Numbered from the stretch's first letter, positions 1 to 8,120 are shown. The stretch is DNA of 30,625 bases from CTSoil-075 sp964292325 (GCA_964292325.1 CAXYVG010000045.1:1-30625), one strand, 5' to 3'. Numbers and translations are program-made. Notes: generated by a model from the letters alone, not told the origin.

Positions 1-27
1 AGATGAACGAGTATAACACATCAGGCT

Positions 28-411
28 ATGTCGGCAAAGTCCGACAGACTCCTAGACAGACTTTACAAGATATACGGCGGCCTGATAAATCAACCTGTAC
101 CTACTCGTGAGTACATCTATGTAACGAGAGCCCCTTTTGGCTGCAAAATTGGACGTACCACCCGTCCCGATTCAAGACCATTACAAGTAGTTGGCAATGC
201 TCCTGTAAAATTGGAAGTACTTATACTAAAACAGGTTGAAGCATCACGAGAATTAGAAAAGCGAATTCACGACCATTATCAGGGAAAGTGGTTGAGGGGT
301 GAGTGGTTTGCTCTTGATGACAATGACATTGAGTTTATCCGTGACGTTCTCGACGGAAAGACAACCTTTCTTGAGCCAGAGATAGATTATTCCGAGGACA
401 TCCCTTTCTAG
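28..411 (+). CDS. GIY-YIG/T5orf172-type nuclease-like protein
   Basis: A 127-residue protein with the layout of the short GIY-YIG (T5orf172/Mug113-like) fold. A YIY strand lies at residues 29-31, KIGR at 40-43, a conserved glutamate in LEKRIH at about 77-81, and GEWF at 91-94. Family members are small endonuclease-like proteins, often linked to phages and mobile elements; whether this one cuts DNA is not visible here. It starts at ATG 28 with a weak AGG 3-5 bases upstream, and it ends before a strong terminator, so it is a separate unit from the recombinase operon. It lies near the window edge, so upstream partners cannot be seen. Fold assignment is fairly firm; the biological role is inference. 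Confidence 0.7.
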   Translation: MSAKSDRLLDRLYKIYGGLINQPVPTREYIYVTRAPFGCKIGRTTRPDSRPLQVVGNAPVKLEVLILKQVEASRELEKRIHDHYQGKWLRGEWFALDDNDIEFIRDVLDGKTTFLEPEIDYSEDIPF

Positions 412-440
412 AATATACCTTGCTTTAAAGTGTAAACTAA

Positions 441-473
441 GCCCCATCAGACACAGTCCTGACGGGGCTTTTT
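441..473 (+). terminator. Rho-independent terminator after the GIY-YIG gene
   Basis: A GCCCC/GGGGC stem is extended by TCAG/CTGA across one A-C mismatch, with a loop of about 8 bases. It is followed directly by TTTTT and more T-rich sequence. It sits 30 bases after the stop at 411 and ends transcription before the recombinase promoter. Confidence 0.85.
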
Positions 474-477
474 GTTG

Positions 478-506
478 TTGACATAGTGTAAATAAATGAT
501 AATTAT
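478..506 (+). promoter_or_regulatory. Likely promoter of the recombinase operon
   Basis: A perfect TTGACA lies at 478-483, followed at 16-17 bases by an AT-rich TAATTA/AATTAT (500-506). It sits just after the terminator and 37 bases before the ATG at 543. The motif GTGTAAA recurs at 430, 487 and 534, around the promoter and the start codon, and may be a protein-binding repeat. Confidence 0.5.
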
Positions 507-542
507 GTTTGTAGTAAAGTTCACCTTAAAGGAGTGTAAACA

Positions 543-1826
543 ATGAGCGGTAGATATCGAATTAAAACTCTGATGCTCTCTTCTGGTGAACGACTTCCAG
601 TGATTTTAGATTCGTCGGGTCAACCACTATTTGAACCTACAGTTTACTCCTTAACTGAAATACGAGGCAGAAACCGAGCTTCAAACACAATTGCAAGTGC
701 CTTAAGATCTATCTCGGTATTTTTTATGTTTCTAGATTTAAGGAAGATACCATTGAATGAACGATTAGGCTCAGGTCAAATTTTATCTCTTGGAGAGATT
801 GAGGATTTGGTTCGGATTTGCCGGCTTCCAATAGCACGTCTGAATGAGATGATTGATACGGCAAATACCAAGCATGTTCAAGTCAGTGTGACTTCAATTG
901 AGAAGCACAGATCCAGGTTACGTTCAATTACCGAACATGAGATTATACCAGCTTCTGCAGCAACACGCTTGAGGTATATTCGTGATTATATAGTCTGGAT
1001 GGTTAATGGACGTCTCTCAAAACATGGAGTGGATGCGACCTATCGATCAGCATTGGATTCATCACGTAACTTCTGGGTTAATTCTATCGATGCTCGCCTT
1101 CCATCTGGGGATAGTCGTGGTGTGCTTAATCAACGTGAAGGGCTTGGCCAAGAATCTGCTGCAATGCTTTTGAAGTTGATTGACCCGTTATCATCAGAAA
1201 ACCCTTGGTCTGATGAGCATTCCCGTTATCGAAATGCTTTGATTATTCAGTGGCTATACTTTCTTGGTCTAAGGCGTGGTGAGTTACTTAATATCCGCAT
1301 CTCGGATATCGATTTCAGAAAAGGCACTGTTATTGTTGCACGACGAGCTGATGATCCAGACGACCCAAGAAAGCATCAGCCTAATGTTAAGACCAGAGCG
1401 AGGGAAATTCCGCTTTCTTCGGGACTTCTGAGCGTGACGGAAGATTACATTATGAGTAAACGTGCTGTATTTAAAGGTGCGAGAAAGCACAATTTCCTAT
1501 TTGTTTCTTCGGATACCGGGGTGCCGCTATCAATATCCTCATTGGTCAAAATTTTTGATGTACTCCGAACTAAATGCCCTGATCTGCCCAAAAGCCTTTC
1601 AGCGCATGTATTGCGCCACACTTGGAATGAACGATATTCCGAGGAGATGGACAAAAAACAAGTTTCAGAGGAAACGGAAAAGAAGACTCGGTCGTATTTG
1701 ATGGGGTGGTCTGAAACATCCGGCACGGCTGCAACTTATACTCGGCGCCATATTCGTATGAAGGCTCAAAAGGCCTCATTGGAGATGCAGCAGGTGATGG
1801 TGGGGGAGGGACACGTTGATGAATGA
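543..1826 (+). CDS. Tyrosine recombinase 1 (GmtY/TnpA-like)
   Basis: A 427-residue tyrosine recombinase expected to break and rejoin DNA during integration or transposition of this element. The C-terminal catalytic domain shows the arginine-I box LGLRRGE (R244 or R245), HVLRH (H355, R358, H359) and a tyrosine in AATYTRR at residue 399. The N-terminal ~190 residues are the core-binding/SAM-like region. It starts at ATG 543, with AAGGAG about 10 bases upstream. It is the first gene of four with no gaps: its end overlaps the next ATG by 8 bases. Size and position match the first recombinase of gamma-mobile-trio or Tn554-like modules. The enzyme class is certain; the precise family name is inference. 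Confidence 0.85.
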   Translation: MSGRYRIKTLMLSSGERLPVILDSSGQPLFEPTVYSLTEIRGRNRASNTIASALRSISVFFMFLDLRKIPLNERLGSGQILSLGEIEDLVRICRLPIARLNEMIDTANTKHVQVSVTSIEKHRSRLRSITEHEIIPASAATRLRYIRDYIVWMVNGRLSKHGVDATYRSALDSSRNFWVNSIDARLPSGDSRGVLNQREGLGQESAAMLLKLIDPLSSENPWSDEHSRYRNALIIQWLYFLGLRRGELLNIRISDIDFRKGTVIVARRADDPDDPRKHQPNVKTRAREIPLSSGLLSVTEDYIMSKRAVFKGARKHNFLFVSSDTGVPLSISSLVKIFDVLRTKCPDLPKSLSAHVLRHTWNERYSEEMDKKQVSEETEKKTRSYLMGWSETSGTAATYTRRHIRMKAQKASLEMQQVMVGEGHVDE

Positions 1827-3372
1827 GATCATTTTGGTTAATAGCCCAGCAACCGCTAATGGATGTCTGCCTGAGATCGCTAGAACGCCAAATGGTGCTC
1901 AATTTGATCCAAGGTCTGATAAGTGGGTTTACAGGGATTCTGTCGTAAACATCAATTTGGATTTCACCAGTTTTCAAGCTTCAGAGAACCTTGTTTTTTC
2001 AGTAAAAAGAGTACTAGTTTGGTACGCAGAGAATAAATCCTCAAGTCATTTGGAGAACATGTTTGAAAGACTCGAACATTTTTTTCGTAATGTAACCAAT
2101 AATAAAGCAGGTGTTTTGACAATAATTACAACTAACGACCTGATAAATTACAAGGCCTTGCTAACATATAAAAATGATTGGTACCTCGGCGCTTTATCTG
2201 GGCTACTAAAAAAGTGGCATCAATTGTCCATACCTGGAGTCACTGACGATGCGGTGGCGTTTCTGAAACAGTTACGCATCAAGGGCAACCAGAAAGGCGA
2301 GGCAGTATTAACAATGGACCCGGAACATGGTCCGTTTACCGACATAGAAACTCAGTCTATGCAAGTTGCCTTGGATTCCGGATATGCTGACGGCGCTATT
2401 AGCCTTGCCGACTACGTCCTTGTTTGGCTATTTATGGCTCTTGGGCAGCGTTCAATACAATATACGGCGCTCAAAATTTGCGATGTGGGTGTGAGTAATC
2501 TAAGTGCGGGGGATTCCGTTTACACTCTTCGGCTACCACGGGCGAAGCAACGCGGGCAATTATCAAGGGGGAAGTTTAGCAATCGGGTGTTGATTCCGCA
2601 GATTGGTGAAAAACTAGTACAGCATGTTGATGATGTCCGATATAAATTCAGGAATATTCTTGAAGACCCCGAGCAAGCTCCCCTGTTTCCAGCAAAGCAG
2701 TCCCGTAAAAATGAGCCGAAAGGTTTCGAGTATCATCGCACAGCGCAATCATTGGCAGATACCTTAGAAAGATCCATTAATTCGCTGTCAGTTGTTTCAG
2801 AGCGCACTGGTAAACAACTACATATAACTTCAACCCGTTTCCGCCGAACAGTTGGGACAAGGGCCGCCATGGAAGGTCATGGCGAACTGGTTATCGCAGA
2901 ACTTCTCGATCATACGGATACTCAGAATGTTGGCGTTTATGTTCAAGCAGTACCAGAAATCATTGAGCGGATTGACCGGGCCGTTGCTATGCACTTGGCT
3001 CCGCTCGCTCAAGCCTTCGCAGGTGTGATCATCACTGATGAGTCTAGAGCAACAAGAGGTGGTGACCCAGCAAGTCGTGTGTGTGATCCGCGTATTAACC
3101 CGTCAATGAAACCAATTGGGAACTGCGGTAAACATGGTTTTTGCGGTTCATTGTCTCCGATAGCCTGTTACACTTGTCGAAGCTTCCAGCCTTGGCTGGA
3201 TGCCCCACATGCGGCAGTACTTGATTATCTGATTGCAGAACGAGAACGTCTAATGGTTGACTGTGACTCCCGCATTGCCTCCATTAATGACCGAACTATA
3301 CTTGCAGTTGCAGAAGTTGTCAGAAGATGTGCAGAAATGCGTTGTGACACTGAAGAGGGCTGCCATGGCTGA
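1819..3372 (+). CDS. Tyrosine recombinase 2 with Cys-rich C-terminus
   Basis: A 517-residue integrase-like protein. ATG 1819 is preferred over the in-frame TTG at 1816 because GGGGGAGGG lies 8 bases upstream. Catalytic elements: GQRS (R211), TRFRR (R342/R343), H365 in LDHTD and Y374 in GVYV. The usual histidine before box-II arginine appears as threonine (T339), as in divergent recombinases. The tail carries a probable zinc-binding cluster: C422, C436, C442, C450, C453, then a W/H-rich stretch. It overlaps recombinase 1 and recombinase 3 by 8 bases each, pointing to translational coupling and fixed stoichiometry. It probably works with its neighbours in one transposition complex. Confidence 0.82.
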   Translation: MNEIILVNSPATANGCLPEIARTPNGAQFDPRSDKWVYRDSVVNINLDFTSFQASENLVFSVKRVLVWYAENKSSSHLENMFERLEHFFRNVTNNKAGVLTIITTNDLINYKALLTYKNDWYLGALSGLLKKWHQLSIPGVTDDAVAFLKQLRIKGNQKGEAVLTMDPEHGPFTDIETQSMQVALDSGYADGAISLADYVLVWLFMALGQRSIQYTALKICDVGVSNLSAGDSVYTLRLPRAKQRGQLSRGKFSNRVLIPQIGEKLVQHVDDVRYKFRNILEDPEQAPLFPAKQSRKNEPKGFEYHRTAQSLADTLERSINSLSVVSERTGKQLHITSTRFRRTVGTRAAMEGHGELVIAELLDHTDTQNVGVYVQAVPEIIERIDRAVAMHLAPLAQAFAGVIITDESRATRGGDPASRVCDPRINPSMKPIGNCGKHGFCGSLSPIACYTCRSFQPWLDAPHAAVLDYLIAERERLMVDCDSRIASINDRTILAVAEVVRRCAEMRCDTEEGCHG

Positions 3373-5359
3373 TATAATCGTTTTTAGTCCGAAGGCTGAA
3401 TTAGATGCCGCGGAGAATCTCAGAGGATTTGTAGACTCTTGCAAGAAAGATTTAACTGTATTTGGCCCTGAATTACCCTTTGATGAAAACGTGTGGGATA
3501 TAACCGAATTCTTGCACTTGAAAGGGCACGGGAACAAGCGCCATCGTCTGGTTTTTAGCACTATGTCCACAGTAAACGATGCAAATCCAGAGCCTATGTC
3601 GGAGCCATTTCTGTCATTCGCAAAAGCATATTTACGTTATATGCATAGATTAAGACCAACAAAAATCACTGGTTTTCGATTGGCAGCATTAAGAGCATTG
3701 GAAACAGCACTTTCTGAAAATGGAATTATTTCAGATCCGATCAATACAGATTCGTCCATTCTTAATCGTGCGACGCAACTTATAGCGGAGCATTACAGTG
3801 ATGGAGTTGCCTATCGAACAGGTGGTCAGCTTGAAATGGTGGCCAATTTTCTCAGTGATAATCATTTAACTGTTGTTCCTGTGCGTTGGAGAAATAATCT
3901 GAAACGCCCTGGTGACTCTGTACGAGTTGGTAAGGATTTTGATGATCGACGAGAGGCAAAGATGCCATCCGAAGCCGCGTTGGATGCACTGCCCAAGGCA
4001 TTCCGTTTGGCTACGCTTCCGGTAGATATTATTGTCAGTTCTGTTGCTGCTCTTATGTGCGCATCACCTGATCGCATCAGTGAAGTATTGATGTTGCCTG
4101 AGAACTGCGAAGTTCATCAACCTCGAAAAGGCAAAGATGAAGCATATGGTCTTCGGTGGTGGCCTGCTAAAGATGCTGACCCTATGATTAAGTGGGTGGT
4201 GCCATCCATGGCCGGGGTTGTACAAGATGCTATCGCAAAAATTCGTCTCGCAACAGCACCGGCTCGAATTGTTGCCAAGTGGTATGAAAACAATCCTCAT
4301 AAAATCTATCTGCCAGAGGACATAGAATACCTCAGGGACAAAGAATGGATTTGCATGGACGAATTGGCCAAAATCCTTGGTACACAACCATATATGTGGT
4401 GTAAAACTGTTAGCTTAAGGACCTATCGTGAAGGCAACCAAGTTTGTATTCGTTTCTGTGATGTGGAAACAGCGATGCTCAGGATGTTGCCGCATGGATT
4501 TCCGGTTATCAACAAAGAAACTGGTCTCAAATTCAGCGAAGCACTTCTAGTTGTTCGGCGTAATGAGCTAGGCAATCAACGTGGAACATACAACAGCATG
4601 ATTGAGGCTGTTACGATTGGGCAAATCAACAGTGGTTTAGGTAGTAGATTTAAACATGGTTTTGATTCAATTTTTTGCCGTTTAGGTCTTGTTGCCGAAG
4701 ATGGTACTGCAATTAAGGTGACCACACATCAATTTCGGCACTATCTAAATACTCTTGCCCAGGCTGGAGGCATGAGCCAGCTAGATATTGCCAAATGGTC
4801 CGGTCGCAAAGATATTCATCAGAATGCCGCTTACGATCATGTTACTCCCGATCAAATGCTCTTGAAAATTCGTGATGCCGTAGGCGATAGTAATAAGATG
4901 TTCGGCCCACTTGCTGAGATGCCAAAGCGAGTTCTTATTCCTCGGGATGAGTTTGCGAGGCTTATGGTCCCTACTGCACACACAACAGACCTAGGATTCT
5001 GCATTCACGATTACACCATGTCGCCTTGCCAGTTGCATATGGATTGTATCCATTGCGAAGACTTGGTGTGTGTTAAAGGTGATCATGAAAAGGCTGAGAG
5101 GCTACAGCTACGTCTTAAAGAGGCGCGAGCTCTAATGGAAAAAGCTGAAAATGCTGTAGAGGAGGGATATGCTGGTAGTGATCGCTGGCTGGTTCACCAT
5201 AAATCTGCTGTAGAGCGTTTGTCACAGCTCTGTTCAATCATGAGCAATCCTGATGTGCCGCAAGGCTCAATTATTCAGTTGGCCCCACCGATGAATATTG
5301 AGAGCAAGAAGATTGATCGCTTGGCACTTACGACTGAAATAAATTCTACGGAGCTATGA
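3365..5359 (+). CDS. Tyrosine recombinase 3, large (GmtZ/TnpB-like)
   Basis: A 664-residue protein. ATG 3365 has GAAGAGGG just upstream and gives the same 8-base overlap as the previous junction; the longer open frame from TTG 3257 would overlap the preceding gene by 116 bases and is unlikely. Catalytic residues: R237 in PDRISEV, H455-x-x-R458-H459 in the HQFRH box, W478 in AKWSG, and Y490 in AAYDH. The C-terminal tail has a cysteine/histidine cluster (C546, H548, C555, C561, C564, C569) followed by a charged helical region, a layout common to the large recombinases of trio-type elements. It probably acts with the two upstream recombinases to move the island. The recombinase assignment is firm, the sub-family less so. 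Confidence 0.82.
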   Translation: MADIIVFSPKAELDAAENLRGFVDSCKKDLTVFGPELPFDENVWDITEFLHLKGHGNKRHRLVFSTMSTVNDANPEPMSEPFLSFAKAYLRYMHRLRPTKITGFRLAALRALETALSENGIISDPINTDSSILNRATQLIAEHYSDGVAYRTGGQLEMVANFLSDNHLTVVPVRWRNNLKRPGDSVRVGKDFDDRREAKMPSEAALDALPKAFRLATLPVDIIVSSVAALMCASPDRISEVLMLPENCEVHQPRKGKDEAYGLRWWPAKDADPMIKWVVPSMAGVVQDAIAKIRLATAPARIVAKWYENNPHKIYLPEDIEYLRDKEWICMDELAKILGTQPYMWCKTVSLRTYREGNQVCIRFCDVETAMLRMLPHGFPVINKETGLKFSEALLVVRRNELGNQRGTYNSMIEAVTIGQINSGLGSRFKHGFDSIFCRLGLVAEDGTAIKVTTHQFRHYLNTLAQAGGMSQLDIAKWSGRKDIHQNAAYDHVTPDQMLLKIRDAVGDSNKMFGPLAEMPKRVLIPRDEFARLMVPTAHTTDLGFCIHDYTMSPCQLHMDCIHCEDLVCVKGDHEKAERLQLRLKEARALMEKAENAVEEGYAGSDRWLVHHKSAVERLSQLCSIMSNPDVPQGSIIQLAPPMNIESKKIDRLALTTEINSTEL

Positions 5360-5360
5360 T

Positions 5361-5780
5361 ATGGCACAAAAACGTGCAAAGAATCTCGGTGACGCCGATA
5401 TTAAGCTGATTGTTGAAATCCTTGATGGTTGGTCGGGAAAATTGACCTGGGAGTTGTTGATTGATGCGATCCAACTCCGCATGCATAACAGATACACTCG
5501 GCAAGCATTATCCAAGCATGAGCGTATTCGTCATGCTTTTGATCTGATCAAAAAATCTGATGAAGTTTCAGTTCGTCAAGTATCCTCACCAGAATTACAA
5601 ATGGCGTTAGAACGTATAGCAAGACTGGAAACTGAAAACAGACGGCTTGAATCTGAAAACAATCGTCTGCTGGAACAGTTTGTACTATGGGCGTACAACG
5701 CACACACTCGTGGATTAGATCACATATTCCTAGATCGTCCGATACCTCCAGTAAATCGTGGCCAAACTAAACTTGCTTGA
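5361..5780 (+). CDS. gmtX: Small HTH/coiled-coil accessory protein, GmtX-like
   Basis: A 139-residue protein starting one base after the stop of recombinase 3. Residues 1-70 look like a small DNA-binding helical domain (LTWELLIDAI, RYTRQALSKHERI). Residues 82-112 form a leucine/glutamate/asparagine-rich coiled coil (repeated LE-x-EN-x-RL). The C-terminal tail reads WAYNAHTRGL followed by a PIPPVNRG segment. This arrangement is what I associate with the GmtX protein of gamma-mobile-trio modules, and it is analogous in size and place to TnpC of Tn554. It probably bridges or orients the recombinases on DNA. The name is from memory of the family, not from a search. Confidence 0.6.
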   Translation: MAQKRAKNLGDADIKLIVEILDGWSGKLTWELLIDAIQLRMHNRYTRQALSKHERIRHAFDLIKKSDEVSVRQVSSPELQMALERIARLETENRRLESENNRLLEQFVLWAYNAHTRGLDHIFLDRPIPPVNRGQTKLA

Positions 5781-5790
5781 TATTGGCAGC

Positions 5791-6258
5791 TTAATCACCA
5801 TGTTTTTTCACCCACTCTGATATAGACACCCTGAACATCTCAATATCAAAATGTACATCATCTACATTAAGAATAACCTCTGTCTTGCCGGTAGCATAAT
5901 AAATTGCAGGATGCATCGCAAAACCGCCTTCTATACGACGGACAAACTCCGTTCCTATGTTATCGAAATGTTCTTCCAATAGTTGGTTCAAACACTCCCG
6001 GCGTTTTATAAAGGGCATTACTTCATGGGGTTTTGCGTTGCTGATTATTGCTGACAACCATACCAAGCGATCTCTATCGCAAGAAAAAATCTCAGTTCCA
6101 TCTGGCCGCAGGGCTGAAAGATGCATTAAATGAAATAGCATATTGCTTGATCTCGCGTGCTCAACCGCAAATTCTGTTATATCAAATAGCTCGCGAAAAC
6201 GAGTATAATCGAACTTTATAATTGATTCAGACATATTGATATTTTTGTTAGCTTTCAT
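5791..6258 (-). CDS. Hypothetical protein, 155 aa
   Basis: No family recognised. It is a soluble 155-residue protein with no signal peptide or membrane segment. It is mildly acidic in the second half (VDDVHFDIE) and has aromatic-rich helical stretches (FDYTRFRELFD, MLFHLMHLSAL). ATG 6258 has only a weak GAGCA upstream; an alternative ATG at 6234 has no visible ribosome site. It converges on the recombinase operon with 10 bases between stop codons and is divergent from the XRE regulator across about 150 bases, so that regulator may control it. Codon use looks like the surrounding genes, supporting a real gene. Confidence 0.6.
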   Translation of the reverse strand: MKANKNINMSESIIKFDYTRFRELFDITEFAVEHARSSNMLFHLMHLSALRPDGTEIFSCDRDRLVWLSAIISNAKPHEVMPFIKRRECLNQLLEEHFDNIGTEFVRRIEGGFAMHPAIYYATGKTEVILNVDDVHFDIEMFRVSISEWVKKHGD

Positions 6259-6409
6259 AATATGTGCTCAAAATGTACCTGTTGTTAGGTGCTCTCAAAG
6301 CATAGGCGAACAATACAACTATCAATAGAATAGCTCAATGCAAATTCTAGCTTGATTGAGTGTAACAATGCAACCCATAGTTGTAATGTGCCCATAAAGG
6401 GTGCATACT

Positions 6410-6742
6410 ATGAGAAATATAGCAAGTCGCGAAATTGGGGAGAGACTGCGTGAATTTCGCAAAAGACGGGGATTGACACAGGAACAGTTGGCCGAATTGG
6501 TGGATGTGACTTTTCAGCAGATTCAGAAATATGAGAATGGATCTACAAGGTTGAACTCCGATAAAATTCAAATTATTGCCCATGCTCTAGATATTCCGAT
6601 TTCAGCTATTTTTGATGTTGAAAGTTGCAATGAACGACTGCTTTCCCCGCAAGAGCTTGAGCTGATTAAAGGTTTTCGTGCACTGCCTAGTCAGGAAGTT
6701 CGTGAATTTGTGGTTTCCTGTCTTACAAAAGTTTCCTTATGA
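6410..6742 (+). CDS. XRE-family HTH transcriptional regulator
   Basis: A 110-residue repressor-like protein. ATG 6410 is chosen over GTG 6401 because AAAGGGTG sits 6-7 bases upstream. Residues 8-65 form a classic Cro/cI helix-turn-helix: GERLREFRKRRGLTQEQLA, then the recognition region VTFQQIQKYENGSTR, then IIAHALDIP. The short C-terminal part lacks a peptidase or sensor domain. Such regulators commonly control mobile-element or toxin-antitoxin genes. It lies opposite the unknown 155-aa gene, and the intergenic region is its likely operator; a small palindrome-like CCCATAAAGGG (6391-6401) overlaps its own ribosome site. It is followed by a terminator, so it is probably monocistronic. Confidence 0.85.
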   Translation: MRNIASREIGERLREFRKRRGLTQEQLAELVDVTFQQIQKYENGSTRLNSDKIQIIAHALDIPISAIFDVESCNERLLSPQELELIKGFRALPSQEVREFVVSCLTKVSL

Positions 6743-6797
6743 GTTGAGCTAACTTAAATACATAATTGATCTTTTATAAACCATCAACAACTAGCAG

Positions 6798-6847
6798 CCC
6801 CTGAAGCTTCGCGCACCAATTAACGGTGTCCTGTCACAGGGGTTTTT
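6798..6847 (+). terminator. Terminator after the XRE gene
   Basis: CCCCTG (6798-6803) pairs with CAGGGG (6837-6842), enclosing an inner CACC/GGTG stem, and is followed by TTTTT. The loops are asymmetric, so strength is uncertain. Confidence 0.6.
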
Positions 6848-6864
6848 CTTGTTTTGAGGGGATC

Positions 6865-6999
6865 ATGAAAGATGCAGTCGACACATTTAGATCAGCACAG
6901 CCCAAAAAAACGGAACTTGATCATGAAATTAGCCTGGCTCACAGACATACATCTAAATTTCATAAGGCAAATCGAAGTCAAAGAAGTGCTATGCTATGA
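6865..6999 (+). CDS. Possible 44-aa leader ORF overlapping the phosphoesterase start
   Basis: ATG 6865 has a better ribosome site (GAGGGG at 6856-6861, close spacing) than the phosphoesterase start it overlaps. It encodes 44 basic, hydrophilic residues in another frame and ends inside the phosphoesterase gene. It could be a translational leader or a relic of a former start. There is no homology evidence. Confidence 0.25.
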   Translation: MKDAVDTFRSAQPKKTELDHEISLAHRHTSKFHKANRSQRSAML

Positions 7000-7720
7000 A
7001 ATACATCGATCAAGAGCTGATGCAGTACTGATTACTGGCGATATAGCCGCGTCTGCAAACCTTTGCCAGCACCTGGAATTTTTGGCGAAACAAATACAGA
7101 AACCAATCTATTTTGTGCTTGGCAATCATGATTACTATGGCAGCTCGATTGAGAGGGTAAATAGCGAAGTAGCCAAGGTAGTGGAACAAAATAATCACTT
7201 GGTCTGGCTATCTCAATCAGGTGTAATCGAACTTTCACCTGACACATGCCTTATTGGTCACGAGGGGTTTGCTGATGGTCGCCTTGGTGATCCGTTGGGG
7301 TCTCAGGTGGTACTGAATGATTATCATCTCATCAAAGAATTACACCAACCGACCAAAGAGCTTCGTTTAAAGATTCAGAATGAACTTGGTGACGCTGCAG
7401 CCAGACACATTGAAACACGACTGAACGAAGCAATTAATCGGTACAATAATATCATTGTTGCCCTGCATGTTCCGCCATTTTATGAGGCATGCTGGCATCT
7501 TGGCAAACTTACTGACGACAACTTTCTTCCGCATTTTGCCTGCAAGGCCACTGGAGATGTTTTAAAGACCGCAATGCAGGCACATCCAAACGTCTCTATG
7601 GTTGTTTATTGTGGGCACACTCACAGCGGAGGCTATACTGAAATCTTGTCTAATCTGCGAGTATTTACAGGAGCGGCAGAATATAGCAATCCCTGCATTA
7701 CTGATTGTATCCACGTTTGA
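6923..7720 (+). CDS. Calcineurin-like metallophosphoesterase
   Basis: A 265-residue metal-dependent phosphoesterase with all family signatures: D8-x-H10, GD (39-40), GNHD (67-70), a histidine in ALHVPPF, and GHTHSGG near the C-terminus. These bind two metal ions and hydrolyse phosphomono- or diesters; the substrate (nucleotide, nucleic acid or protein) cannot be told. ATG 6923 is chosen because it begins directly with the first strand (MKLAWLTDIH); an upstream in-frame ATG at 6872 would add a basic extension. There is no signal peptide, so it is cytoplasmic. The next gene starts 8 bases downstream with GAGGA overlapping this stop, so the two are co-translated. The pairing with a DUF2384-like protein suggests a toxin-antitoxin-like or defence pair. 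Confidence 0.85.
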   Translation: MKLAWLTDIHLNFIRQIEVKEVLCYEIHRSRADAVLITGDIAASANLCQHLEFLAKQIQKPIYFVLGNHDYYGSSIERVNSEVAKVVEQNNHLVWLSQSGVIELSPDTCLIGHEGFADGRLGDPLGSQVVLNDYHLIKELHQPTKELRLKIQNELGDAAARHIETRLNEAINRYNNIIVALHVPPFYEACWHLGKLTDDNFLPHFACKATGDVLKTAMQAHPNVSMVVYCGHTHSGGYTEILSNLRVFTGAAEYSNPCITDCIHV

Positions 7721-7727
7721 GGAAACC

Positions 7728-8120
7728 ATGAAAGATCAACTAAAGCATATAGATCTTCGCAGCAAAGAAAGCAGAGCATCTCTCACCAAAATGGTGATGC
7801 GCCTTTTCTACCTTTGGCAAATTACTATTGCCGACCAGGCAGTCCTGCTCAATCGTTCACTCAGCACAATCCGTCGATATCGCAAGGGACAATGTTTACC
7901 CGACGACAAAGACATGCTTGATCGGATAGGAAGCTTTTTAAGTATTCATAAAAGTCTGAAAATCTTATATCCGCAAAACGAAGATCTTGTTTATCGTTGG
8001 ATAACCGCAAAGAACAGTGAATTCGATGATCAGTTGCCGATTGAGGTAATGAAGAAAAATCTTAACGGTATTGTTAAGGTTAGAAGTTATCTTGAAGCTT
8101 ACCTTTATAGTGGCTGGTAA
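7728..8120 (+). CDS. Xre/MbcA/ParS (DUF2384)-like antitoxin protein
   Basis: A 130-residue protein. ATG 7728 has GAGGA just upstream; the open frame extends further 5' but lies inside the phosphoesterase gene. Residues 20-75 look like an HTH (TIADQAVLLNRSLSTIRRY, then DMLDRIGSFLSI). The C-terminal ~50 residues (LVYRWITAKN, then LPIEVMKKNLNGIVKVRSYLEAYL) resemble the toxin-binding domain of MbcA/ParS/Xre antitoxins. Those normally pair with RES-domain NAD-consuming toxins, but no RES gene is here; the partner is the phosphoesterase. It may bind DNA to autoregulate and bind the enzyme to restrain it. Family assignment is moderate. Confidence 0.65.
   Translation: MKDQLKHIDLRSKESRASLTKMVMRLFYLWQITIADQAVLLNRSLSTIRRYRKGQCLPDDKDMLDRIGSFLSIHKSLKILYPQNEDLVYRWITAKNSEFDDQLPIEVMKKNLNGIVKVRSYLEAYLYSGW

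Noticed and set aside
1570..1977. Minus-strand 135-codon frame across the recombinase 1/2 junction
   Set aside because: Opposite strand of two catalytic recombinase genes; no ribosome site and no recognisable domain.
3257..3364. N-terminal extension of recombinase 3 from TTG 3257
   Set aside because: It would overlap recombinase 2 by 116 bases without a ribosome site, while ATG 3365 has one and mirrors the previous 8-base overlap.
6872..6922. Upstream ATG 6872 as the phosphoesterase start
   Set aside because: The family begins directly with the first metal-binding strand, as it does from ATG 6923; the extra 17 residues are basic and unlike the family.
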